From JAEUIZ01 sp046155605 (lineage in GTDB: Bacteria > Planctomycetota > Phycisphaerae > Phycisphaerales > UBA1924), in the NCBI GenBank assembly GCA_046155605.1, contig JBJXFQ010000045.1, positions 45,902 through 109,901 of the forward strand: a stretch of 64,000 nt of DNA, written 5' to 3'. The position numbers and the translations under genes are program-made. Below the pieces are notes generated by a model. That model was not told the DNA's origin. It saw only the letters and a program-made list of their open reading frames with translations, and made no database searches. Shown in pieces: positions 35,711 to 42,781 of this stretch; position 1 is the stretch's first letter; every line of letters starts with the position of its first letter.

Positions 35711-36937
35711 CTACTTCACGATCTGGCTCATCTTGAAGATGGGGAGGATGATCGCCATCGCGATGAATCCGACCACACCACCCATACAGATGATCATGAT
35801 GGGCTCGATCATGGACGTGACGGCTTTGATATGGTCCTTCAACTGCTTCGCGTAGTAGCCCGAGATCTCGTCGAGCACCTCGCCGAGTTTACCGGACTCC
35901 TCGCCCGCCGAGATCATCTGGGAGACGGCGCGAGGCAGCAGTTTCGTCTTCTGCAGCGGGGCCGTGATCTTCTTGCCCTGTTTCACGTTCGCGTACACCG
36001 TCCGCCACATCGACTGGTACAGCCGGTTGCCCGAGATATCTCCCGTGATCGCCAGCGTGTCGAGCATCGGCACGCCCGCGTTGATGAGTTGCCCCATCGT
36101 CTGCAGCGAGCGACTGATGTAGAGCGACCGGAACATCGTCTTGACCACCGGCACCGTCAACTTCAGTTTGTCAACCGTGAACGCCCCGACCTCCGTCTTG
36201 CAGAACGCGAAGAGCCCCACGAACAGCCCGAAGACCCCGCCGACGATGTAGGGCCAGTTCGCCACCATCACGCGGCTCGTGTTCATCAGGAACGTCGTCG
36301 CCCACGGGAGCACCTCCTCCTTGCCCTCGAAGACCTTGTAGAACTTCGGGAGCACGAAGGCGAGCAAGAACACGGTGACGGCCACGGCCATCGTCCCGAT
36401 CACCGCCGGATAGATCGACGCGCCGATCACCATCTTCCGCGTCTCGATCTGCTGCGTGATATAGGACGCGATCCGCTCGAGCATCCGCGCGAACGAGCCC
36501 GCCATCTCCGACGCGCGGACCATGTTGACGTAGAGTGGCCCGAACAGTTTCGGGTGCCGCGCGATCGCCTCCGAGAACTGCTTGCCGGACTCGACGTCGC
36601 TCTTGAGCCCCACGATAATCTTGCGGAACGCCGGGTGCTGCGTCTGCTCCGCGATGCCGTCGAGCGCGGCACGCAGGTTGATGCCCGCCTTAATCATCAC
36701 CGCCAACTGGCAGGTGAAATCCAGCACATGCTTCTGCTTGGGCTTGCCGGCGTTGAGCTCCCGAAACCGCGACAACAGCGCCCCGCCGTCGAGACCCGCG
36801 ATCATCGGGGTCAGCGACATGACGTGTACGCCCTGGTTGCGGAGGATTGCCGCCGCCGTCGTCACGCTGTCGGCGCTGACCACGCCCACCTGCACCTGGT
36901 TGTTCGGCGTGCGGACCTGGTAACGGTAGTTGGGCAC
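35711..36937 (-). CDS. pilC: PilC/GspF-type platform protein (second copy)
   Basis: 408 residues with two T2SSF domains. The N-terminal part reads MPNYRYQVRTPNNQVQVG; conserved blocks LAVMIKAGINLRAALDGIAEQ and LGQLINAGVPMLD-type segments are present, with terminal helix IEPIMIICMGGVVGFIAMAIILPIF. It is distinct from the first copy at 9687 and is linked to pilT and its own set of pseudopilins, so this may be the platform of a separate machine. Confidence 0.92.
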   Translation of the reverse strand: MPNYRYQVRTPNNQVQVGVVSADSVTTAAAILRNQGVHVMSLTPMIAGLDGGALLSRFRELNAGKPKQKHVLDFTCQLAVMIKAGINLRAALDGIAEQTQHPAFRKIIVGLKSDVESGKQFSEAIARHPKLFGPLYVNMVRASEMAGSFARMLERIASYITQQIETRKMVIGASIYPAVIGTMAVAVTVFLLAFVLPKFYKVFEGKEEVLPWATTFLMNTSRVMVANWPYIVGGVFGLFVGLFAFCKTEVGAFTVDKLKLTVPVVKTMFRSLYISRSLQTMGQLINAGVPMLDTLAITGDISGNRLYQSMWRTVYANVKQGKKITAPLQKTKLLPRAVSQMISAGEESGKLGEVLDEISGYYAKQLKDHIKAVTSMIEPIMIICMGGVVGFIAMAIILPIFKMSQIVK

Positions 36938-37030
36938 GGTTCAAGTTCCCAGATGCCGTGTTGCCACAGCGCCAATGCTCCAGCCCGATGCCGCCGCACC
37001 CTTTGGCCTTTGGTGCGGTGGCCCTCTGAC

Positions 37031-38086
37031 TCACGCCACCAACTGCCGCTCCAGTTTGTCCGGGTACGCGGCCTGCGCGATCGCGTCTTCCTTCGAGATC
37101 ATCCCGTTGAAATACAGTTCGGCGATCGAACTGTCCAGGCTGCTCATCCCGATCGCCCGGTTCGTCTCGATCACGTTGGGGATCTCGAACGTCCGCGCCT
37201 CGCGGATCAGGTTCCGCACCGCAGGCGTACACAGCAGCGTCTCGACCGCGGGGCACATCCCCGGCTTGTCGATCCGGCTGAACAGCGTCTGCGACACCAC
37301 CGCCTGCAGCGTGTTCGCCAGCATCGACCGGATCTGGTTCTGCTGCCCCGCCGGGTACATATCGATGATTCGCTCGACCGTCTGCGACGCGTTCACGGTG
37401 TGCAGCGTGCTGAGCACAAGGTGGCCCGTCTCGGCGGCCGAGATCGCCAGGGCCGTCGTCTCCAGGTCGCGCATTTCGCCCACCAGGATGATGTCCGGAT
37501 CCTGACGCAGCGCGTGCTTGAGCCCGCTGGCGAAACTGGGCATGTCCTGCCCCAACTCCCGCTGTTCGATCAGGCACTTCTCGCTCTTGAACGTGTACTC
37601 GACCGGGTCCTCCAGCGTGATGATGTGCTTCCGGTACCGCTGGTTCATCGCGTCGATCATCGCTGCCAGCGACGTGGACTTCCCCGAGCCCGTGTCCCCC
37701 GTCACCAGCACCAGCCCGCGCGGCAGGTACGTCAATCGCGCGATCACCTCCGGCAGGTTCAGCGCGCCCAGCGGCGGAACCTTGCTCTTGATCATTCGCA
37801 TCGCCAGCCCCACCGCGCCGCGCTGCATGTGCGCGTTCACGCGGTAGCGGGCCAGCCCGTCGATCTGGTACGAGAAGTCCGAGTCCTTCTGCCGATCGAA
37901 GACGTCCTGCGACTCCTTCGACGCCATCTGCTCGAACATCTGCCGCGTCGTCGGCGGCGTCAACACCGGATAATCCATCGGCGTCATCACCTGATGCACC
38001 CGCACCACCGGCGGCTGCCCCGAGATCAGGTGGATATCCGACGCGTCGGCCTCGTACGCCGCTTTCAGAATCTGGTGCAGGCTCAC
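37031..38086 (-). CDS. pilT: PilT twitching-motility ATPase
   Basis: 351 residues from a GTG with GGAGGG six bases upstream; the frame is open further 5' but only as low-complexity Gly/Arg. The N-terminal domain begins SLHQILKAAYEADASDIHLISGQPPVVRVH. Walker A GDTGSGKST (about 130), Walker B LVGEMRDLETT and His box TLHTVNASQTVERI are intact, with the AIRNLIRE-type arm as AVRNLIREARTFEIPNVIE. It lacks the zinc Cys motif of PilB, as expected for a retraction ATPase. It lies 93 bp before the second pilC. Confidence 0.93.
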   Translation of the reverse strand: MSLHQILKAAYEADASDIHLISGQPPVVRVHQVMTPMDYPVLTPPTTRQMFEQMASKESQDVFDRQKDSDFSYQIDGLARYRVNAHMQRGAVGLAMRMIKSKVPPLGALNLPEVIARLTYLPRGLVLVTGDTGSGKSTSLAAMIDAMNQRYRKHIITLEDPVEYTFKSEKCLIEQRELGQDMPSFASGLKHALRQDPDIILVGEMRDLETTALAISAAETGHLVLSTLHTVNASQTVERIIDMYPAGQQNQIRSMLANTLQAVVSQTLFSRIDKPGMCPAVETLLCTPAVRNLIREARTFEIPNVIETNRAIGMSSLDSSIAELYFNGMISKEDAIAQAAYPDKLERQLVA

Positions 38087-38279
38087 GCAGCGCCCTCCGT
38101 CGGCGAGGTCGGCCCCGCCGCGGGGTCTATCGACCGCCCACGCCCCGGCGCTCACGATGCCCCCGCGCCAAACCCCGCCGCTCGGCCCCCCACGCCCCCC
38201 CATCCGCACTCGTCGCATAGACCGCACAATCGGCAGCATCGACCCACTTGCCCAATCGCCACGGACCCGGCCCGCGAGA

Positions 38280-39250
38280 CTATGGCTGCGGATTGCACTG
38301 GCAGGCGAAGGCGGTGAGGAAGTGCTGCATGTCCGCGGAGTCGATCGTGCCATTGTTGGTGACGTCGGCGCGCGGGTCGCACGCGAGGAACTGCATGGCA
38401 AAGGTCGGCGGGTCGTTGGCGGTCAGCGCGCCGTCCTGGTCGGAGTCGGCGACCGCGCAGGTGGAGACGCGGGTCACATAGATGTCCGCGCCGCCCGTGC
38501 CCGGCGTCACGGCCATCTGGGCGAGCACGACCTTGCAGCCCTGCGTGTCGAGCATGTTGTAATCGCGAACATACTCTCGCGAGGGAGAATCTGGGTCTTG
38601 AATGGGTTGAAACTCCGCCGAGGTGGCATGCACGAACGGCGTGGACGGGCTCACCGCGTTGAAGGTGGCGAAGCGAGCGTAGTAGTTGCGAAGCAGGATC
38701 GTGCTTGGGTTCAGCGGGTTCTCGCGTACAGTGGTGAAGATGAAGTTCACGCCGCCCAGATCGTCGATCGCAATCCAGGAGAGGAGTTGGTCGATGCCCG
38801 TGGGCAGACCGAGCATGGCATCGGTGATGTGGAGCGCCTCGAGTGGAGAGAAAGAGACGCCACCATCCAGACTCCGCATGATGATGAGATCGACGTTGCC
38901 GGCGCCGGCGCTCGGCGTCGTCGCCGGGAAGATCAGATAGACGATGCTCGGGTCGGCGCGATGGAAGGCGAGCGCGGGGAAACTCCATGGCTTGAACACG
39001 CCGGGAACGTCGGCATCGGCGTACCCAGAAAACGTCTCCGCTGATCCCCCAGGGGTCTGAACGAGAGCGGGGAGGACTGTCTGCGTCCATGCCGGGCCAC
39101 CGGGGAGCGTGCCACCCTCGGTATCGGACCACCACATCTCGGGTGGGTTGTTTGTCAGGAGCGGGGAGGGAGTGAATGCGACCGCAACCCGTCCCTGAAG
39201 CAATGGGTTTGGTACATTGGCGGGCAGCACGATTGGCATGGCACCGAGGC
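38280..39250 (-). pseudogene. C-terminal half of a secreted BNR/dockerin-type protein, split by a transposon
   Basis: The frame encodes about 320 residues with no signal peptide or ribosome site. It contains sialidase-like strands (LIIMRSLDGGVSFS) and a C-terminal dockerin-like pair of EF-hand loops (DSDQDGALTAND and DVTNNGTIDSAD). Joined to 42774-43439 at the duplicated ACCGAGGC, it continues in frame: 222 codons from the 5' part plus 321 codons from here give a 542-residue protein. The insertion at 39251 separates it from its promoter, signal peptide and first domain, so it is presumably not expressed as an exported protein. Confidence 0.88.
39243..39250. repeat. Target-site duplication, left copy (ACCGAGGC)
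   Basis: Eight bases directly outside the left inverted repeat, identical to 42774-42781. An 8-bp duplication is typical of the IS1595 family. Confidence 0.92.
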
Positions 39251-39275
39251 GGTGATTAGCCCTTTCCTGCATCGG
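39251..39275 (+). repeat. Left terminal inverted repeat
   Basis: Matches the inverted right end at 42749-42773 in 23 of 25 positions; starts GGTGATTAGCCC. Mismatches are at positions 16 and 17. Confidence 0.92.
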
Positions 39276-39301
39276 ACCCCAGCCCATTCGTGATTCCGGC
39301 C

Positions 39302-39892
39302 TCACGATCCGGGGCGGTCGGGTTCGTGCTTAGACCGCAGTTCTTCCTGTCTTTCCGCTTGCATCGCCTCCCGCCTAGCGGTCAACTCGGATTGCGGGAC
39401 GAATCCAGCCATTCGCGCCGCACGCTCCGAAGTCATCAACCCTTGCGGGGGGCCAATGATCTGCATCCGGGCCATGGCGTTTCCGAAAAACTCGCGCCAA
39501 TAGGGCCACGATATCGCAACGCCAGCGGCCCGGCAAAACGTCTTTCTGTCCTCTAGCGCGGCGTCATCCTGGAACTGAAAATCAATCTGGAACGCGAACG
39601 CAATGCTAAAAACATAAGCTTGCTTACCCTCTGCTTCGAGTTCGTGATACAGGTTCTGATTGAACTCTGTGCGACTGGCGGACACCAGGCCGTCATGCTC
39701 GTTTCCACTACGGGTGATGAGCCGGTGTTCTCGCTTGCTCGATGCGTCTAGCGGCAAGACATTGAACGATCCCATCACGGCCCGACTGTTCACCATCCCG
39801 ACTTTGCCGGTGAACAATTGGAGAACCGCAAGAGCATCCTCCAACGACCTGTCCTGTGGCTGAAGAGTCTCGATGTCGCCAAGCTTTGCCAT
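39302..39892 (-). CDS. SecB-like chaperone of a toxin-antitoxin-chaperone module
   Basis: 196 residues. The C-terminal half fits the SecB fold: a strand pair AYVFSIAFAFQIDFQFQDD, then the signature ISWPYWREFFGNAMARMQI (WPYWREF at 129-135), the helix after the crossover loop in SecB-like proteins. The N-terminal 75 residues are also strand-rich. In TAC systems such as Rv1955-Rv1957 of M. tuberculosis, a SecB-like chaperone protects the antitoxin from aggregation and proteolysis. Here the gene starts 1 base after the antitoxin stop, third in the same order (toxin, antitoxin, chaperone). It could be an unrelated fold, but motif and position agree. Confidence 0.72.
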   Translation of the reverse strand: MAKLGDIETLQPQDRSLEDALAVLQLFTGKVGMVNSRAVMGSFNVLPLDASSKREHRLITRSGNEHDGLVSASRTEFNQNLYHELEAEGKQAYVFSIAFAFQIDFQFQDDAALEDRKTFCRAAGVAISWPYWREFFGNAMARMQIIGPPQGLMTSERAARMAGFVPQSELTARREAMQAERQEELRSKHEPDRPGS

Positions 39893-39893
39893 T

Positions 39894-40334
39894 TCAAGTT
39901 CCCGTCATGCTAAATACGGCGGGTTCCTCAGACGCAGACGGAACGAAGCGGGCAACGCGAGTTTGTGGAGTCATTGCCTGAACCCGTTGCACAAAGTTAA
40001 AGCTCGTGGAACTTGCAACGGGTGCCCGCTTGTCCGCCTCATCGACCGGAAAGCGAATCTCGTACGGATCAACTCCAAGCGTGAGATACGGTGTGCGCCC
40101 GAAGATTAAGAGGATGTCGGCCAACGTATCGGCAGAGAGGTTTTCGCAGCCAGAAAGAAGCTGGGTTACGCGAGACTTGCCTTTACCCAACAGCGCCGCG
40201 AACTCAGTACGCGAAAGACCATGCCCTTCCATCAACTCGAAGATCGCTTGGGAAAGGTGATTCTTAACGCGCTCGCGATTAAACGCAACGAGTTCTTCGG
40301 GTAGTTCGTTGATGCGGACAAGATTGGATTTCAT
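39894..40334 (-). CDS. Xre-family antitoxin (HigA-like) with C-terminal extension
   Basis: 146 residues. A helix-turn-helix domain spans about 26-80 (SRTEFAALLGKGKSRVTQLLSGCENLSADTLADILLIFG). A 60-residue tail follows with hydrophobic patches (TSFNFVQRV, RVARFVPS, AVFSM). In TAC systems the antitoxin has a C-terminal chaperone-addiction segment bound by the SecB-like protein; this tail is a candidate. The ATG overlaps the toxin stop (ATGA). As the DNA-binding partner it probably represses its operon at the 18-bp palindrome at 40773. Confidence 0.85.
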   Translation of the reverse strand: MKSNLVRINELPEELVAFNRERVKNHLSQAIFELMEGHGLSRTEFAALLGKGKSRVTQLLSGCENLSADTLADILLIFGRTPYLTLGVDPYEIRFPVDEADKRAPVASSTSFNFVQRVQAMTPQTRVARFVPSASEEPAVFSMTGT

Positions 40335-40747
40335 TTTTGCGACCTGCTCCTTCGTCTCGACTCGTGTTCTGCCCTTGCCTCTAGCGCTGCCTGTATTTGC
40401 TGATCGTGGTCATCGCCCTTTAGTGCAATCCGGGTCACATACCGCGTGTCCCCGTCTCTGAAATAGAACGCTCGCCAGCCTGGACTTGGCTTAAGCACTT
40501 TCGCTTTCCCAATTCCGCGATCGGTAAAGTGCTTCTCCTTCGGCAGCCGTTTCCCTTGTGACTCTGCAACCGCAATCTCGCGGAATCTGTAGTCCAGTTT
40601 GTGACGATTCCGACCCAGTTCTTCCCACGCAAGCATTGCCGCATCCCGTTCAGACCAGTCCGCCCACGACCATCCGGGCGGAAGAGGGGTCGGCACGGTT
40701 TGGGCACACTGTTCAGTCAAAGGTAAACAATTCGTCCAGAAAGTCAA
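40331..40747 (-). CDS. Putative toxin of the TAC module (RelE/HigB-like)
   Basis: Up to 138 residues if the TTG at 40747 is used; GTG at 40694 or ATG at 40634 would give shorter forms. The second half reads KAKVLKPSPGWRAFYFRDGDTRYVTRIALKGDDHDQQIQAALEARAEH, the strand-turn-strand then helix pattern of RelE/HigB/Gp49 ribosome-dependent mRNA interferases, with many basic residues. Overlap with the Xre antitoxin gene and toxin-first order match HigBA. The N-terminal region (GWSWADWSERDAAMLAWEELGRNRHKLDYRFREI) is helical. No catalytic set can be fixed by eye. Confidence 0.68.
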   Translation of the reverse strand: MTFWTNCLPLTEQCAQTVPTPLPPGWSWADWSERDAAMLAWEELGRNRHKLDYRFREIAVAESQGKRLPKEKHFTDRGIGKAKVLKPSPGWRAFYFRDGDTRYVTRIALKGDDHDQQIQAALEARAEHESRRRSRSQK

Positions 40748-40756
40748 GCATTCTGG

Positions 40757-40785
40757 TTGACTTTTGCCACAAGTTCAGTTATAAC
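40757..40785 (+). promoter_or_regulatory. Strong sigma-70-like promoter facing the transposase
   Basis: TTGACT (40757-40762), 17-bp spacer, TATAAC (40780-40785), pointing right toward the structured region and transposase. Its -10 box lies inside the 18-bp palindrome. On the other strand the same palindrome supplies another TATAAC (40783-40778) with a weak TTAAAC at 17 bp that could serve the toxin operon. Confidence 0.6.
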
Positions 40786-40790
40786 TGAAC
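40773..40790. promoter_or_regulatory. 18-bp perfect palindrome, candidate operator of the Xre antitoxin
   Basis: GTTCAGTTATAACTGAAC is self-complementary over all 18 bases and covers the -10 boxes of promoters in both directions. Xre/HigA antitoxins usually bind such palindromes in front of their own operon. Binding here would repress the toxin operon and also the transposase-side promoter. Confidence 0.6.
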
Positions 40791-40889
40791 CGTCGTCATC
40801 GTTTAACGGACCAAGCCAGCTGGGAGGGCTGCATGTCAAGGGTCGCAGGGATGCTTTGTAAGGTAAGCGGAAGGGTATCCCCAAGAGGC

Positions 40890-41060
40890 TGTGAATAGAG
40901 CCCCCGTTGGCGCGGGGGCGAGTGAGCCGGTGATCCGACCGAATCGGACATTCACGCTGGGACGAGTCGAAAGGCTCGTCCCTGCTTTAAGCCCCGCGTG
41001 TGCTTGTAACACCCGCGAGGCAGACATCCAAGGCGGGTAAGCGCCCTGAACGCCCTAGCA
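40890..41060 (+). ncRNA. Candidate structured RNA upstream of the transposase
   Basis: No coding frame, but consecutive strong hairpins: GCCCCCGT/GCGGGGGC (40900-40907 with 40912-40919); a 10-bp stem (40959-40968 with 40973-40982, one G-U) capped by a GAAA tetraloop; and CGCGTGTG/CACCCGCG (40995-41002 with 41010-41017, one mismatch). A GNRA tetraloop on a long stem points to RNA rather than a DNA site. It lies between the right-facing promoter and the transposase start. It could be a regulatory leader for transposase or an independent RNA of the element. It does not match any RNA class I can name. Confidence 0.45.
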
Positions 41061-41101
41061 GACGATTCTAGCGCTCCCGCCGCATTCGCGGAAGGGTCGC
41101 C

Positions 41102-42043
41102 ATGATCGCAGTCAACCAGAACCCGCGCACGCTCATGGAAGCGATGCGGCACTTCGATATCGAAACCGCCGAGAAGTTCATCGCGGGAATCAAGTGGCCG
41201 GAAGGCCCGTGCTGCCCCAAGTGCGGCAGCATCAACGTGGGCGCGATCCCCAGCCGTCGGCGCTTCCAATGCCGCGAGAAGGGTTGTCGCCGCCAGTTCT
41301 CACTCACGACGAACACGATCCTTGAAGCGACCCACCTTCGCGCGGATCAGTGGGTGATCGCCATATGGCTGATCGTGAACAGCAAGAACGGCATCAGCTC
41401 GTGCGAGATGGCCCGCACGCTCGGGTGCAAACAGCAATCGGCTTGGCACCTTCTCCACCGCGTCCGCCATGTCATCGCCGCCGAGCATTCCGAGCAACTA
41501 CGGGGCGTTGTGGAGAGCGATGAAACGTTCGTGGGTGGGCTCCAGAAGTTCATGAGCATGTCACGCCGCATCAAGGCTCGGGCCAAGCTCAATGGCGGCA
41601 AGGCGGTGGTTCACGGGCTCAAAGAGCGGGCGAGCGGCAAGGTCCGCGCCGAAGTCATCCCCGCTGCGACCACCGAATACATCCGCGATGCGGTGCTGGA
41701 GAACGTCGAAGAGGGCTCCATCCTCTGCACCGACGAATCCCACGTTTACAAATGGGCGCGAGCGCCGTACTACCACCACCGCACCGTCAACCATGCCGAT
41801 CGCTACGTTAATGGGATCGCCCACACGAACGGGCTGGAGTGCTTTTTCAACTGTCTCAGGAGGGGCTTGAAGGGGACGTACATCCGGGCCACGCCCGACC
41901 ACCTCACGGCCTACGTCGATGAACAGGTCTACCGCTTCAACCACCGCAAGCTCACCGATTGGGAGCGATTCGAGGGCGCGATGCGGATGATCGTGGGCAA
42001 GCGGCTCACCTACTCGGCACTGACGGATGGGGCGGTGCGGTAG
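41102..42043 (+). CDS. IS1595-family transposase
   Basis: 313 residues. An N-terminal zinc-ribbon (CPKCGSINVGAIPSRRRFQCREKGCRRQFS, about 38-68) is typical of IS1595. The DDE-type catalytic core follows: VVESDETFVGG (first Asp), CTDESHVY (second Asp), then HTNGLECFFNCLRRGLKGTYIRATPDHLTAYVDEQVYRFN, the ending block of the ISXO2-like transposase domain. It looks complete. GGAAGGG lies shortly before the ATG. It moves the element bounded by 39251 and 42773. Confidence 0.96.
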   Translation: MIAVNQNPRTLMEAMRHFDIETAEKFIAGIKWPEGPCCPKCGSINVGAIPSRRRFQCREKGCRRQFSLTTNTILEATHLRADQWVIAIWLIVNSKNGISSCEMARTLGCKQQSAWHLLHRVRHVIAAEHSEQLRGVVESDETFVGGLQKFMSMSRRIKARAKLNGGKAVVHGLKERASGKVRAEVIPAATTEYIRDAVLENVEEGSILCTDESHVYKWARAPYYHHRTVNHADRYVNGIAHTNGLECFFNCLRRGLKGTYIRATPDHLTAYVDEQVYRFNHRKLTDWERFEGAMRMIVGKRLTYSALTDGAVR

Positions 42044-42069
42044 GACGGTGAAGCGGGTAGAATTCCTGA

Positions 42070-42447
42070 ATGTCAGAGTGGCTACAGGCAATCTCCCGGT
42101 TCTCTGAGGGCAAGGCAACACGCACGACTGCACTTCAGCCGCTGTTGTGGCTATGCGCCTTGCTGGCGGCCGGCTTTGTCGGCGCGGCGTCCACGGGTGC
42201 CGCCTTGTGGGTCCAAATCATTTTCGGCTCCGCGTTCGGCGCTGTGGTATTGACCACAGTTGTGTTGCATTGCATCCTGCTTTGGAAGAATCCGGATTTG
42301 GTGCGGAGCGAGTCGTTTGTGATTCGAAAAATGGAAATAGAACAGGCGTCGATTGGCGACAGTGATCGCGGCGTATTAGAACAGCCCAAACCCAGCGACA
42401 GGAAGTTGCTCGGACCTCTTCCATCAGTGGACGGGCAGAATGAGTAA
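42070..42447 (+). CDS. Two-helix membrane protein, transposon cargo
   Basis: 125 residues. Two transmembrane helices (about 23-41 and 48-71) are followed by a polar cytoplasmic tail. No family recognised. It starts 26 bp after the transposase and overlaps the next small gene by 8 bases, so the pair is one unit. Cargo of this shape can act in defence or immunity, but nothing in the sequence proves a role. Confidence 0.65.
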   Translation: MSEWLQAISRFSEGKATRTTALQPLLWLCALLAAGFVGAASTGAALWVQIIFGSAFGAVVLTTVVLHCILLWKNPDLVRSESFVIRKMEIEQASIGDSDRGVLEQPKPSDRKLLGPLPSVDGQNE

Positions 42448-42715
42448 GGCCTTCGTCATTCTGACTCACGAGGCCACCGCCGAGAAACAGGCGGCTATTG
42501 GCGAAGCTCTCAAGGGGTGTGGCTGGTGGCACTACACGCCGCAAGCGTGGGTAATTCTCGATCCGACAGATGCTCACACCACGGACACAATACGGGCCAA
42601 AATCATGGCGGCGGCTCCCGAGGTGGCCGTGATCGTGTTTCAGATCGACAAGTCGGTTAAGTACGCGGCATATATCCTGCCTGATTGGCACGACTGGCTA
42701 AGTAAGCATCTGTAA
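42440..42715 (+). CDS. Small Cas2-fold-like protein, transposon cargo
   Basis: 91 residues. The pattern KAFVILTHEATAEKQAAIGEALKGCGWWHYTPQAWVIL...TIRAKI...VAVIVFQID...WHDWLSKHL, with WWHY at 29-32, fits small proteins of the SinR / Cas2-like ferredoxin-fold group, which are often mobile and next to defence genes. Nuclease activity is not shown by these features; the catalytic Asp of true Cas2 is not evident. It overlaps the 2-TM gene and ends 58 bp before the right end of the element. Confidence 0.6.
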   Translation: MSKAFVILTHEATAEKQAAIGEALKGCGWWHYTPQAWVILDPTDAHTTDTIRAKIMAAAPEVAVIVFQIDKSVKYAAYILPDWHDWLSKHL

Positions 42716-42748
42716 CGCCGAAGCCGCGTCCTCTCCGCCTTCCTCACC

Positions 42749-42773
42749 CCGATGCATCAAAGGGCTAATCACC
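42749..42773 (-). repeat. Right terminal inverted repeat
   Basis: Inverted copy of the left end with 2 mismatches in 25. Read into the split gene, its outer bases GGTGATTAG supply an in-frame TAG stop two codons past the target duplication. Confidence 0.92.
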
Positions 42774-42781
42774 ACCGAGGC
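42774..42781. repeat. Target-site duplication, right copy (ACCGAGGC)
   Basis: Identical to 39243-39250 and directly outside the right inverted repeat. Confidence 0.92.

Larger units (their letters stand above)
39251..42773 (+). mobile_element. IS1595-family transposon with passenger genes, 3,523 bp
   Basis: The ends are 25-bp inverted repeats. Both begin GGTGATTAGCCCTTT, then two mismatched bases, then TGCATCGG (39251-39275 and, inverted, 42749-42773). They are flanked by a perfect 8-bp duplication. The element carries an IS1595-type transposase (41102-42043), a toxin/antitoxin/SecB-like operon (39302-40747), a two-gene unit (42070-42715) and a structured non-coding region (40890-41060). Some IS1595-family members are known to carry passenger genes; a TAC module as cargo is unusual as far as I know. 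It sits in a secreted-protein gene, and its intact ends and open frames suggest a recent insertion. Confidence 0.93.

Noticed and set aside
32676..38317. Long plus-strand frames opposite the second pilus locus
   Set aside because: Low-complexity Val/Gly/Arg/His translations, no family motif, and fully antisense to recognised pseudopilin, pilC and pilT genes.
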